Shown: positions 41,001-49,651 of the stretch, in pieces
How positions within the stretch are numbered: the first letter of the stretch is position 1
Layout of the letters: the number at the start of each line of letters is the position of its first letter
DNA from: Mycetocola spongiae
Lineage (GTDB): Bacteria; Actinomycetota; Actinomycetes; Actinomycetales; Microbacteriaceae
Reading direction: 5' to 3'
DNA length: 64,000 nt
Assembly (NCBI RefSeq): GCF_020424085.1
Contig: NZ_CP080203.1
Location: 2,232,001 to 2,296,000, forward strand
Notes under the pieces: generated by a model
The model's input: the letters and a program-made list of their open reading frames with translations, nothing else
Databases searched by the model: none
What the model was told of the DNA's origin: nothing
Position numbers and translations under genes: made by a program

Positions 41001-43774
41001 TGGCCGGGGACGAGCGGGACGCACAGGAGCGCCGCCCGGAGGATATCGAGGGGGTTCCGGCCGAGCGCACATCGCGCGAGGGCGTGGATGCCGCCAACGG
41101 TTCCGACTCGTCCCCGATTTCCGAGTCCACCGCCGTGGAGGGCGAGGCCCCGGCCGAGCCGATAGAGCCGGCCGGGCACGAGCCCAATAAGTGGGAGCAG
41201 CGCGCCTCGCGCTGGGCCCTCACCTGGCCCCCGGCCGAGGACGGCACGCCCGTTTCCGAGCCGCTGGGCACCGAGTGGCTGCTATCCGAGCTGGAGGAGA
41301 CCGGCGCGATCGAGCTGCCCACGCTTCCCGAGGACGCGGCGGAGAGTGCACCCGCGGAGGGGCTCGAGCCCGCCGTGTCCGCCAAGCCCGTTCTGTCCGC
41401 CGAGCCGGTGCTGCACCCCGTGCCCGCCGAGCCCGTGGCCCCGGCCGCGGAGCCCGAGCCGGCCACCGAGATTCTTTCCGTGCCGCTTCCCGCGGGCGAG
41501 AGCGACGCGGTTTCCGCGCCCCCGACCGCCCCGGCACCGCCCGTCGCCGAGCCCGAGCCTGTCACCCCGGTATCGTCCGTCGTGGAGCCAGAGAGTGTCG
41601 CCCCGGTATCGTCCGCGGCGGAGCCCGAGCCTGTCGCCCCGGTATCGTCCGCGGCGGAGCTTCCCGCCGCCGAGGCCAATTCCGAGGGTTTTGCCACCTC
41701 GATTCCGATCATTCGCGCCGAGGGTGATACCGCCCCGTTCCAGCGCAGCGACCGCGTGGTAGCGGGCCCCGTCTCCGAGACCCCGGAGGGGGAAACCCCC
41801 GCGCCGTCCGGCGGCTCCCCGCTGTTTTCCACCTCGGTGGAGGACGGCGCCCCCGCGACCTTCGAGACCCCGCTCGCCCGCAAGGTGGCCGCCGAGCAGG
41901 TCGCCGATTCCGAAACCTTCGCGGGAGCGATCCCGGTGGTGGGCAGCCCCGCGCCCGCCGAGCCGGCAGTGACCGAGCCCGCGCCCGCCGAGCCGGCACC
42001 GACCGAGTCTGCGCCCGCCGAGCCGGCAGCGACCGAGCCCGCGCTGACCGAGCCTGTACCGACCGATCCTGCGCCGGTTGAACCCGCGACCGCTGAGCCC
42101 GTACATGTTGAGGCCGTACCGGTTGAGGCCGAGCCGACGCCGGAGCCCGAGGTCGTGCCGGTCGAGCATGCGCCCGTACCGGAGCCCGCCGAGCCCGCAC
42201 CGACCGAGCCCGAGCCTGCGCTCGCCGAGCCTGAGTCCGTAGAGCCCGAGCCCGCGCCGGGCGAGCCGGGCACCCATCTCGAGTCCTGGGAGCGCCCCGC
42301 CCCCGAGACCGACCCCGATGAGATCATCGTCGAGGCGGAGCATATCGAGGAGATCCTCCACGCCCCGCACTCCGATCTGGAGCTGCCCGATGATCCCGAG
42401 ACCTCGCGCCCGCTCTCGGGCCGCCTCCCGGTACTCTCCGAGCAGGCCACCCCGCGCAACGCCCGCGATCTGGACCCCACCGCCGAGGCCCCCGCCGCGG
42501 CGCAGCCCAACCTCGCCGAAACCGGTGCCCCGTTCAGCTGGGCGCTGACCCCGAACGACCGGCTCGACCCGCGTGTGCACGCGGAGAGCGCGGAGCCCCT
42601 TCCCGCGGAGGAGGCCACCGAGACCGCGGGGCTCACCCGCCCCGAGGCCCTCACCACCGAGACGGTGGCGGTGGATATGAGCGAATATCTCGGAGATGCG
42701 CCCACCGACTCCGCGGCGTCCGCCGCCGCGGGCCTGATCGCGGGAAACCTCGCCGCGGGTGCCGCCGGTGCCGCGGGCCTGGCCGGAATGGCCGATGCCT
42801 CCCCGCTCTCGGGCCCGATTAATATCGTGCCGCCGGGGGCCAACCCGGCCAACCCCGCCGACCCCGCCGACCCCGCCGAGCCCTCGGTTCTGGACCTCGT
42901 GAACCGCGTGCGCGAGAGCCATACCCCCGATCCTGATCTGCCCCCGGCCGCGGTCGAAATCCCGCCGATCACCGCCGAGATTCCGTTTATCACCACTACC
43001 GGCATCGTGGATCTTGATGCCATCGTGGCCGCCGCGGAATCCCCCGCGACCCCCGAATCCCCCGCCGCGGCCGCCGATCCCGGCGAGACCGTGGCCTTCA
43101 CCAACCGGGAACTGGCCGATGCCATCGGCGTGCCCGTTCCCCCCGCGCCGCCGGTCCCGCCGGTACGCGGCCCGGGCTCCGGTTCGGGGGCCACCCCGCC
43201 GCCCCCGCGCGGACGCAAGCGCCCCGGATGGTTCTTCCCGCTGATCGCGGTGGCAGCGATTGCCGCACTGATCGGGCTCTATTTCCTCAGCAATACCATC
43301 GCATCCTCGCTGAAATCCCCCGCGGAACCCGCGCCCAGCGCCTCCGCCGAGGTCACCCCGAGCACGGAACCCGAGCCGCCCGCCACGGGCCCGCTCCCCG
43401 CGGGAACCCATGCCTGGGATGAGCTGCGCGGCGGCGAATGCCTCGCGCCGTTTAGTGACGGCTGGGCCCGCGAGTTCACCGTGGTGGACTGCGCCACCGA
43501 ACACAACGGCCAGTTTGTTTCCAGCGTTGTGATCGACGAGGCCCCCGATGCCGTATTCCCCGGCGAGGCCGCCCTCGCCGCCCGCTCCGCGCTGGCCTGC
43601 TCCGCCCCCACGGTGCTCAACCGCGAGGCCGCCGCCGCGTTCCCGGATCTGCTGATCCAGGCCACGTATCCGATCACGGCCGAGCAGTGGGCCGCCGGGC
43701 AGCGCTCCTATGACTGCTTTATCTCCCGCCCGGATGGCGCGCCCCTCACCGGGAGCCTCGCCCCGGTGCAATAG
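41000..43774 (+). CDS. Septum-formation-family membrane protein with long acidic repeat region
   Basis: The 924-residue protein has an N-terminal 730-residue cytoplasmic part that is Pro/Ala/Glu rich and low in complexity, including repeats of the type E-P-A-P-x (about residues 310-420). One TM helix (FFPLIAVAAIAALIGLYFLS, about 746-765) leads to a C-terminal extracytoplasmic domain with four cysteines (GGECLAPF, VDCATEHNGQFV, LACSAPT, YDCFIS), characteristic of the septum-formation/DUF4190-associated family. Function in this family is not well established; involvement in division or envelope is suggested by the name only. It overlaps pyrE by one base, an odd pairing, and is followed by a strong terminator. 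Confidence 0.75.
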   Translation: MAGDERDAQERRPEDIEGVPAERTSREGVDAANGSDSSPISESTAVEGEAPAEPIEPAGHEPNKWEQRASRWALTWPPAEDGTPVSEPLGTEWLLSELEETGAIELPTLPEDAAESAPAEGLEPAVSAKPVLSAEPVLHPVPAEPVAPAAEPEPATEILSVPLPAGESDAVSAPPTAPAPPVAEPEPVTPVSSVVEPESVAPVSSAAEPEPVAPVSSAAELPAAEANSEGFATSIPIIRAEGDTAPFQRSDRVVAGPVSETPEGETPAPSGGSPLFSTSVEDGAPATFETPLARKVAAEQVADSETFAGAIPVVGSPAPAEPAVTEPAPAEPAPTESAPAEPAATEPALTEPVPTDPAPVEPATAEPVHVEAVPVEAEPTPEPEVVPVEHAPVPEPAEPAPTEPEPALAEPESVEPEPAPGEPGTHLESWERPAPETDPDEIIVEAEHIEEILHAPHSDLELPDDPETSRPLSGRLPVLSEQATPRNARDLDPTAEAPAAAQPNLAETGAPFSWALTPNDRLDPRVHAESAEPLPAEEATETAGLTRPEALTTETVAVDMSEYLGDAPTDSAASAAAGLIAGNLAAGAAGAAGLAGMADASPLSGPINIVPPGANPANPADPADPAEPSVLDLVNRVRESHTPDPDLPPAAVEIPPITAEIPFITTTGIVDLDAIVAAAESPATPESPAAAADPGETVAFTNRELADAIGVPVPPAPPVPPVRGPGSGSGATPPPPRGRKRPGWFFPLIAVAAIAALIGLYFLSNTIASSLKSPAEPAPSASAEVTPSTEPEPPATGPLPAGTHAWDELRGGECLAPFSDGWAREFTVVDCATEHNGQFVSSVVIDEAPDAVFPGEAALAARSALACSAPTVLNREAAAAFPDLLIQATYPITAEQWAAGQRSYDCFISRPDGAPLTGSLAPVQ
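41930..42260 (+). repeat. Degenerate Pro-Ala-Glu-coding repeats
   Basis: Short units of about 15-30 bp such as GCGCCCGCCGAGCCGGCA recur with variation, coding for APAEPA-type motifs inside the septum-family gene. They are coding repeats, probably length-variable, not a CRISPR array. Confidence 0.75.
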
Positions 43775-43791
43775 CCGGCAGCATAAACATA

Positions 43792-43830
43792 AAAACGGCC
43801 CTTCCCCACCGAGTGGGGAAGGGCCGTTTT
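43792..43830. terminator. Bidirectional rho-independent terminator
   Basis: AAAACGGCCCTTCCCCA pairs with TGGGGAAGGGCCGTTTT with a 5-nt loop, between convergent genes. Confidence 0.95.
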
Positions 43831-43843
43831 GGGCTCTGCGGGA

Positions 43844-44647
43844 TTAGACGACCTCGGACTCCACGGGGGAATCCGAGAGCAGGTCCTTTACGCTGCCCAG
43901 AATCTCATCGGGGCGGAACGGATAGCGGCCGATCTCGGCCTCATCGCTGATTCCGGTGAGCACCAGCACGGTGTGCAGCCCGGCCTCGATTCCGGCCACG
44001 ATATCGGTGTCCATGCGGTCACCGATCATTCCGGTGTTTTCCGAGTGCGCGCCAATCTTATTCAGCGCGGAACGGAACATCATCGGATTGGGCTTGCCCA
44101 CCACATAGGGCTCAAAGCCCGTGGCCTTGGTGATCAGCGCCGAGATGGCGCCGGTCGCGGGCATCGGGCCCTCGCGGCTCGGGCCGGTGGCATCGGGGTT
44201 GGTGGCGATAAAACGCGCGCCCCCGCTGATCAGGCGAATGGCCTTGGTGATCGCCTCAAAGGAGTAATTGCGGGTCTCGCCCACCACCACATAATCGGGG
44301 TTGGATTCGGTCATGATAAAACCGGCCTCGTGCAGCGCCGTGGTGATTCCGGCCTCACCGATCACAAACGCGGTGCCGCCGGGCTTCTGACCCTTAAGGA
44401 ACGCGGCCGTGGCCAGCGCCGACGTCCAGATGCGGTCCTCGGGGACCTCGAGGCCCGAGGCGCGCAGGCGGGCACTCAGGTCGCGGGGAGTGAAGATGGA
44501 GTTATTGGTGAGCACGAGGTACGGTTTGCCCTCGTCCCGCCACTGCTGGAGGAGCTCGGCGGCCCCCGGGATGGCCTTATTCTCGTGAACAAGAACCCCA
44601 TCCATATCGGTGAGCCAACATTCAACCTCGGCGCGCTTCTGCTGCAT
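43844..44647 (-). CDS. HAD-IIA family phosphatase (NagD-like)
   Basis: A 267-residue HAD hydrolase: motif I DMDGVLVHEN (nucleophile and acid Asp), motif II LTNNS, C2-type cap, motif III Lys in VGKPNPMMF and motif IV IGDRMDTDIVAG. The NagD/PGP subgroup dephosphorylates nucleotides, sugar phosphates or phosphoglycolate; the substrate is not predictable. AGAAGGAG eight bases before the ATG at 44647 decides the start; a longer in-frame reading to 44674 lacks a ribosome site. Confidence 0.93.
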   Translation of the reverse strand: MQQKRAEVECWLTDMDGVLVHENKAIPGAAELLQQWRDEGKPYLVLTNNSIFTPRDLSARLRASGLEVPEDRIWTSALATAAFLKGQKPGGTAFVIGEAGITTALHEAGFIMTESNPDYVVVGETRNYSFEAITKAIRLISGGARFIATNPDATGPSREGPMPATGAISALITKATGFEPYVVGKPNPMMFRSALNKIGAHSENTGMIGDRMDTDIVAGIEAGLHTVLVLTGISDEAEIGRYPFRPDEILGSVKDLLSDSPVESEVV

Positions 44648-44699
44648 TCGCGAAACTCCTTCTGCTGTAGCCATCGGGTCCAGTCTAGGCGACCGGTGT

Positions 44700-44721
44700 C
44701 ACCCCGGGGAGGCCCGGGGTG
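44700..44721. terminator. GC hairpin downstream of mntR
   Basis: CACCCCGGG pairs with CCCGGGGTG with a 4-nt loop, no T-run; 6 bp beyond the mntR stop on the minus strand. Confidence 0.45.
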
Positions 44722-44727
44722 TGAAAT

Positions 44728-45414
44728 CTATATTTCGGATTTCCCGCCGGATCGGGCGAGCTCACCGATCCAGATCGCCTCGGCGGCGCCCTCGGGCAAT
44801 TCCACCCGGGCGTCCCCCGCCGCCAGCACGGGGAGCGGGGTCAGCGCCTCCACCCGGATGATGCTTCCCGGGCCCAGCCGGTTTTCGGCGAGCTGGCGCA
44901 GGACCCGCGGATCGCGGTCCCGGATGCGCACGATTGGCCCCTCGGCACCCACCCCGGCCGCGGCCACCGTGCGGGTCTCGGGGCGCACCACGTGGCCCGC
45001 GGCATCGGGGATCAGGTCGCCGTGCGGATCGGCCGTGGGGTGTCCCATGCGGGCGGAAATCGCCTCCAGCAGGCGATCGCTGATCGAGTGTTCCAGGACC
45101 TCGGCCTCATCGTGCACCTCGTCCCAGGCATAACCCATCTCGCGCACGAGCCAGGTCTCCACGATGCGGTGCCGGCGCACCACGGCCAGCGCCCGCATCC
45201 GGCCCTCCTCGGTCAGGGAGATCGCCCCATAACGTACATGGGAGACCAGCCCCGCGGCCGCGAGCTTCTTGACCATCTCGGTGACCGTGGAGGGGGCAAG
45301 CCCCAGCCGGCCGGCCAGGACCGAGGGGGTGATCGGATCATCCTGCCACTCGGTATAGGCGTAGATGGTTTTGAGGTAGTCCTCGTGAGCGCTCTCCCGG
45401 CCCGAGCTGAACAT
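44728..45414 (-). CDS. mntR: DtxR/MntR-family metal-dependent repressor
   Basis: A 228-residue regulator: N-terminal winged HTH (LAGRLGLAPSTVTEMVKKL), dimerisation helices with metal-ligand residues in HDEAEVLEHS (H101, E105, E108, H109) and a C-terminal FeoA/SH3-like domain. It sits four bases after the permease gene at the end of an ABC importer operon, and a perfect palindrome lies at that operon's promoter. Mn2+-bound repressor should bind it and shut off uptake. Linkage to a TroA/ZnuA-like importer makes manganese most likely; iron is the alternative. AAGGGA precedes the ATG. Confidence 0.9.
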   Translation of the reverse strand: MFSSGRESAHEDYLKTIYAYTEWQDDPITPSVLAGRLGLAPSTVTEMVKKLAAAGLVSHVRYGAISLTEEGRMRALAVVRRHRIVETWLVREMGYAWDEVHDEAEVLEHSISDRLLEAISARMGHPTADPHGDLIPDAAGHVVRPETRTVAAAGVGAEGPIVRIRDRDPRVLRQLAENRLGPGSIIRVEALTPLPVLAAGDARVELPEGAAEAIWIGELARSGGKSEI

Positions 45415-45418
45415 GCGG

Positions 45419-46318
45419 TTATCCCTTGATCAGTACCGCCCCGACCTTCGGTGCAACCTCCAGCGTAGCGGCCCGTGCCCGCAGCCGCCCCGGAATGATT
45501 CCCCCGCGCGGCCCCAGCAGATAGGCAAGCGCAAAGAGGGTGGACTGCGCGAGCACTATCGAACCGCCCGTGGAGATATTGGCGTAATAGCTCACATAGG
45601 ACCCCACGAGCGTGGCCAGGACCGTGGCCACGGCCGCCACGATCAGCACCCGCCCCATCCGGGCGCTCACGAGCAGGCCCGTGGCGCCGGGAATGATCAG
45701 CATCGCCACCACCAGGATGATTCCCACCGACTGCAGCGAGATCACCACCACAAGCGCCAGCAGGCCCAGCAGCATCATCCGCAGCACACGGGTGTTAATG
45801 CCCAGCGCGTGGGCGTGCACCGGATCAAAGGCAAATAGCGTGAAGTCTCGCCGCTTGAGCAGGAGCAGCGAGCAGCTGATGCCGCCGATGATCGCGCCCT
45901 GGATAAGATCACCCGGGCTCACGCCGAGCACATTGCCAAACAGAATATGGTTGAGGTCCACCTGGCTGGGCACCAGCGTGATCAGCACCAGGCCCAGGGC
46001 AAAGAGGCTCGTGAACACCACCCCAATCGCGGTATCGGATTTGAGGGTGGTGCTGGACTGGAGCCCGCCGATGATTGCCACGGCCCCCACCCCAAAGATG
46101 AATGCGCCGATCGCAAACGGCCAGCCGAGCGCATAGGAGATGACCACCCCGGGGAGCACCGCATGCGAGACGGCATCACCCATAAGCGACCAGCCGATCT
46201 GCACCAGCCAGCAGGAGAGCATCGAGCAGCTCACCGCGGCGATCACGGTGGTCACGATGGCACGCACCATAAAGGGGTGCGTGAAGGGTTCCGTCAGAAA
46301 GTTCAGGATGTCGTTCAC
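45419..46318 (-). CDS. Metal ABC importer permease (Mn/Zn type)
   Basis: A 299-residue ABC-3 family permease with eight or nine TM helices; typical motifs are SLMGDAVSHAVLPGVVISY and FDPVHAHALGINTR. It overlaps the ATPase gene by four bases. Together with the ATPase and the lipoprotein it forms a TroABC/MntABC-like importer for Mn2+ or Zn2+, in line with the mntR gene that follows. Confidence 0.93.
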   Translation of the reverse strand: MNDILNFLTEPFTHPFMVRAIVTTVIAAVSCSMLSCWLVQIGWSLMGDAVSHAVLPGVVISYALGWPFAIGAFIFGVGAVAIIGGLQSSTTLKSDTAIGVVFTSLFALGLVLITLVPSQVDLNHILFGNVLGVSPGDLIQGAIIGGISCSLLLLKRRDFTLFAFDPVHAHALGINTRVLRMMLLGLLALVVVISLQSVGIILVVAMLIIPGATGLLVSARMGRVLIVAAVATVLATLVGSYVSYYANISTGGSIVLAQSTLFALAYLLGPRGGIIPGRLRARAATLEVAPKVGAVLIKG

Positions 46319-47046
46319 GGGGTCACTCCAAAGGTCAGCACGAGATTTTCCGGCAGCAGGGCCTCGGCGGGAGGACCCTGGAAGAGCACCCGCCGGTTCA
46401 GGAGCACCACCTCATCGCAGAGCTCGGGGATCCCGGCGAGGTCATGGGTGGAGACCAGCAGGCTGCGGCCCTCGGCGCGCAACTCGCGCAGGAGGGCGGT
46501 GATCATGGCCTGGCTGGTGGTATCCACCCCGGCGAAGGGCTCGTCGAGGAGCAGCAGGGAGGCGTCCTGCGCGATGCCGCGCGCCACAAAGGTGCGCTTG
46601 CGTTGACCCCCCGAGAGGGCCCCGATCTGGCGGTCGGCAAGATCGCTCAGGCCCACGCGGGCGAGCGCGGTATCCACGGCGGCGTGATCGGCGGCCCGCG
46701 GGCGGCGGGTGAAGCCGAGGCGGCCATAGCGGCCCAGCATCACCACCTCGCGCACGCTGATCGGGAAATCGCGGTCGATGGCCTCGGTCTGTGGGACAAA
46801 CGCGATCTGATTTTTTTTGCGGGCCTGGCGGTTGTCCTGCCCAAAAACCCGCACGGTTCCGCTCTCGGGGGTGACCAGGCCGATGATCGCGGAGAACAGC
46901 GTGGATTTACCCGAGCCGTTCATGCCCACCAGGCCCACAACGCGGCCGCGCGGGATGTGGAGGTCCACGTGTTCCAGGGCGCTGACGCTGCCGTAGCGCA
47001 CGCTGATATCGGAGATGCTCACCGCCGGGGTGGCCGTGGGCGTCAT
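46315..47046 (-). CDS. Metal ABC importer ATPase
   Basis: A 243-residue ATPase: Walker A GMNGSGKST (the Asn-for-Pro/Thr variant common in metal importers), Q-loop AFVPQTEAIDRDFP, signature LSGGQRKRTFVARG, Walker B LLLDEPFAGVD and switch His in STHDLAG. The segment QTEAIDRDFPISV is characteristic of MntB/ZnuC-type ATPases. It overlaps both neighbours by four bases, so the operon is tightly coupled. Confidence 0.94.
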   Translation of the reverse strand: MTPTATPAVSISDISVRYGSVSALEHVDLHIPRGRVVGLVGMNGSGKSTLFSAIIGLVTPESGTVRVFGQDNRQARKKNQIAFVPQTEAIDRDFPISVREVVMLGRYGRLGFTRRPRAADHAAVDTALARVGLSDLADRQIGALSGGQRKRTFVARGIAQDASLLLLDEPFAGVDTTSQAMITALLRELRAEGRSLLVSTHDLAGIPELCDEVVLLNRRVLFQGPPAEALLPENLVLTFGVTP

Positions 47047-47948
47047 CGGGTGAGCCCCTCGGCGATGACCTGTGCGTCGTGACGCAGGAGATCCAGATAG
47101 CTGCCCACGGGGGGACCATCCGAGAGCGAGTCCACATAGAGCAGCCCGCCGAGCTGGGCGCCACTATCGGCCGCGACCTGGCGCTGGGCGCTGTTGTTTA
47201 CGGTGGACTCGCAGAAGATCGTGGGGACCTCGCGTTCCCTAACCTCGCGGATGAGCCCGGAGATCTGTTGCGGGGTGCCCTCGTTTTCCTGGTTCACCCC
47301 CCAGAGGAAGCCCTCGTCCAGGCCCACATCGCGCGCCAGATAGCTGAACGCCCCCTCGCAGGTGGCGAGGAAACGGCGGTTTTCCGGGATGGTCTCCAGG
47401 GCCGCGCTGAGCTCGGATGCCACGCTGCCGAGCTCGCGGGAATAGGCTTCGCCGCGCTCGCGATAGCCCGCGGCGTTTTGGGGGTCGAGTGTGGAGAAGG
47501 CGGTGACGATGTTTTTGACGTAGGTCTGCGCCACGATCGGCGACATCCAGGCGTGCGGATTATCGCGCCCGGTATATTCGCCCGAGGCCACCGGGATCGG
47601 GGTGACCCCCTCCGAGAGGGTGACCGTGGGGGCGTCGATATCCTGCGTGAAGCGCTGGAACCAGGTTTCCAGGCCGAGGCCGTTTTCGAGGATGAGCTGG
47701 GCGCCCTGGCCGCGGCGGAGGTCCTGCGGGGAGGGCTCATAATCGTGGATCTCCGCGCCGGGCCGGGTGACCGATTCCACGCGCAGGTCATCGCCGGCCA
47801 CCACCTGCGCCATATCAGCGATCACGGTGAAGGTGGCCAGGACTACGGGGCGGTTATCGGTGGGGGCGGGATCGGGTGAGGAGGTGCATCCGGCGAGGGT
47901 GAGCCCGGCCACCGCGGCGAGGGCGAGGATCGAGGGAAATTTAGGCAT
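47043..47948 (-). CDS. Metal-binding lipoprotein of the ABC importer (TroA/MntA type)
   Basis: The 301-residue protein has a lipoprotein signal (LTLAGC, Cys20) and the cluster A-I binding-protein fold: metal ligands are expected at His in AEIHDYEPSPQD, His in NPHAWMSP, Glu in FCESTVN and Asp in YVDSLSDG. It captures Mn2+ or Zn2+ outside the membrane. The start ATG lies six bases after TATGTT, suggesting a leaderless transcript; the much longer in-frame reading upstream crosses the operator and is rejected. First gene of the importer-mntR operon. Confidence 0.93.
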   Translation of the reverse strand: MPKFPSILALAAVAGLTLAGCTSSPDPAPTDNRPVVLATFTVIADMAQVVAGDDLRVESVTRPGAEIHDYEPSPQDLRRGQGAQLILENGLGLETWFQRFTQDIDAPTVTLSEGVTPIPVASGEYTGRDNPHAWMSPIVAQTYVKNIVTAFSTLDPQNAAGYRERGEAYSRELGSVASELSAALETIPENRRFLATCEGAFSYLARDVGLDEGFLWGVNQENEGTPQQISGLIREVREREVPTIFCESTVNNSAQRQVAADSGAQLGGLLYVDSLSDGPPVGSYLDLLRHDAQVIAEGLTR

Positions 47949-47967
47949 ACCGAAAACATAGCTTAAT

Positions 47968-47983
47968 TTTCGGTGCACCGAAA
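47968..47983. promoter_or_regulatory. MntR-type operator
   Basis: TTTCGGTGCACCGAAA is a perfect 16-bp palindrome located over the -35 region of the importer operon; CCGAAAA/TTTTCGG half-sites repeat toward the start (47950-47956 and 47967-47973), forming a second overlapping inverted repeat that spans the -10. Confidence 0.7.
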
Positions 47984-48053
47984 CCCGCGGCCAGAGGTGG
48001 AACGGGGATGGCCGCGAAGGGCCGCACCCGCGACAGCGAGTACGCTTGGGGGC

Positions 48054-48689
48054 ATGAGTCAGATCCCCGCCAATCCCACCCATGAACTCTCCACCTCGGG
48101 GGTTGGGCCGTGGCGCGGCGAGCCGCCCACGGAGGCTCATTACGATCCGGAACTCCTGGAGCGCGGCGATACCCGCAATGTGATCGACCGCTATCGCTAT
48201 TGGAATATGGATGCGATCATCGCCGATCTGGACGAGCATCGACACCCGTTCCACGTGGCCATCGAGAACTGGCAGCACGATATGAACATCGGGTCTATCG
48301 TGCGCAGCGCCAATGCCTTTGGGGCCGATACGGTGCATATCGTGGGTCGCCGGCGCTGGAATAAGCGCGGCGCAATGGTGACCGACCGCTATCAGCACGT
48401 CCTGCATCACGAGAGCGTCGAGGCGCTTGTGGAGTGGTGTGCCGCCGAGGACCTGCCCATCATCGGCATCGATAACGTCCCCGGCTCGGTCATTATCGAG
48501 ACCTTCTCCTTCCCCGAGCGCAGCCTGATGCTCTTTGGCCAGGAGGGTCCGGGGCTCTCCGCCGAGGCGATCGCCGCCTCCCGCTCGATCGTGGAAATTA
48601 CCCAGTTTGGCTCCACCCGCTCGATGAACGCCTCGGCCGCCGCCGCGGTCACGATGCACGCGTGGGTCATGCAGCACGTGAGCTTCTAG
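48054..48689 (+). CDS. TrmH/SpoU-family RNA 2'-O-methyltransferase
   Basis: A 211-residue SPOUT methylase with the three family motifs: NIGSIVRSANAFGAD (motif 1), LFGQEGPGLS (motif 2) and the knot motif STRSMNASAAAAVTMHAW (motif 3). It methylates a ribose 2'-OH in tRNA or rRNA; the substrate cannot be told from sequence. TACGCT lies seven bases before the ATG (leaderless); an in-frame codon at 47973 would extend it through the divergent operator and is rejected. Confidence 0.92.
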   Translation: MSQIPANPTHELSTSGVGPWRGEPPTEAHYDPELLERGDTRNVIDRYRYWNMDAIIADLDEHRHPFHVAIENWQHDMNIGSIVRSANAFGADTVHIVGRRRWNKRGAMVTDRYQHVLHHESVEALVEWCAAEDLPIIGIDNVPGSVIIETFSFPERSLMLFGQEGPGLSAEAIAASRSIVEITQFGSTRSMNASAAAAVTMHAWVMQHVSF

Positions 48690-48705
48690 CCGCGACCCGC
48701 ACGCA

Positions 48706-48749
48706 CCCCCGTCCCCACCCGTACCGCGGGTGGGGACGGGGGCTTTTTT
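48706..48749 (+). terminator. Strong rho-independent terminator
   Basis: CCCCCGTCCCCACCC pairs with GGGTGGGGACGGGGG (15 bp), then CTTTTTTG. Confidence 0.95.
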
Positions 48750-48903
48750 GTTCCGCGGGCGGCAGTATCCCGGCGGGTGGGCGCGCGCGGTGAGGCCGCC
48801 CCGCGCCTCCCCGGCGGCGCCGTGTGGCGTGGGTGAGTGGCCCCGCCGAGGGGGCCTCGCCCCGCGCGCCGCGCTGCCATTCCCAGCCTCCTGCCAGCCG
48901 CGG

Positions 48904-48943
48904 TTTGCGTTTTCCGTTCATCCGAGTAAACTGACCAGTCAGT
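48904..48943 (+). promoter_or_regulatory. Promoter and TetR-type operator of the ATPase-Pip operon
   Basis: TTGCGT (48904-48909) and TAAACT (48927-48932) are 17 bp apart. The inverted repeat ACTGAC-CA-GTCAGT (48930-48943) overlaps the -10 end, a good position for the TetR repressor encoded at the end of the cluster. Confidence 0.65.
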
Positions 48944-48970
48944 ACAAAGAATGGAAAGAAGGTCACCTTC

Positions 48971-49651
48971 GTGACAACAACATTTCGGGCGAGCGGACTC
49001 GCCCTCCGCGCGGATCGCGGCCCCATTTACGGCCCGCTGGATGTGTCGCTGGACGCCCCCTTTGGAGTCCTCACCGGCTCCCGGGGCAGCGGAAAGACCT
49101 GCCTCCTGCTCACCCTGGCCGGCCGCATGCGCGCCGGGGAGGGAACGTTTGACGTCCTCGGCACCCCGGGAAGCGCGGGGGTGAAGGCCCTACAGAACCA
49201 GAGCGCGATCGCCGGATTCTACGGAATCGACGGCCTCGAAGACTCCGTCACGGTGGGCAATGCCGTGACCGAGCGCCTGCGCTGGAACGCCCCCTGGTAT
49301 ACCCGCGTTCCCCGCGCCGATGACCGCGCCGTGCGCCGCGCCCTCGCGCCCGCATTTGGGGAGATCCCCGTCCCCTCCGCGGACACCATGATCTGGGACC
49401 TCGACGAGGACGCCAAGCTTTTGGTGCGCATCGGCCTGGCCCTGCTGGACGATCCCCGGATTCTCTTCGTGGACAATGTTGACCACGTGCACGACCTCCG
49501 CGGCCAGGCCGCGGTCCTCACCCGGCTCGGGGCGCTCGCCGCCTCCGGAACCCCCGTCGTGGTCACCACCGCGGGCTATACGCCGGCCCTCTATAAAGAC
49601 GTAGCGACCGATATTCAGGTCGTCCCCATGCGCCAGGAGCAGCTCGTATGA
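48971..49651 (+). CDS. Degenerate ABC-type ATPase partnered with a Pip protein
   Basis: A 226-residue protein with the ABC fold and an intact Walker A GSRGSGKT (36-43), but without a recognisable LSGGQ signature (the position reads MIWDLDEDAKLLVRIG), and with Walker B ILFVDNVDH, where the catalytic Glu after the Asp is Asn. ATP binding is likely but efficient hydrolysis is doubtful. The stop overlaps the start of the YhgE/Pip membrane protein by four bases, so the two probably form one complex. It starts at GTG with AAGAAGG upstream. It may be a regulator or a motor working with another partner. Confidence 0.8.
   Translation: MTTTFRASGLALRADRGPIYGPLDVSLDAPFGVLTGSRGSGKTCLLLTLAGRMRAGEGTFDVLGTPGSAGVKALQNQSAIAGFYGIDGLEDSVTVGNAVTERLRWNAPWYTRVPRADDRAVRRALAPAFGEIPVPSADTMIWDLDEDAKLLVRIGLALLDDPRILFVDNVDHVHDLRGQAAVLTRLGALAASGTPVVVTTAGYTPALYKDVATDIQVVPMRQEQLV

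Noticed and set aside
41282-43771. Long frames antisense to the septum-family gene (829 and 760 codons)
   Set aside because: Low-complexity shadows of the Pro-Ala-Glu repeats; the plus frame has a TM helix and a cysteine-containing domain and ends at a terminator.
47043-48677. Extended reading of the metal lipoprotein to 48677
   Set aside because: The extension runs antisense through the trmH-like gene and the operator; the lipobox signal sequence marks the start at 47948.
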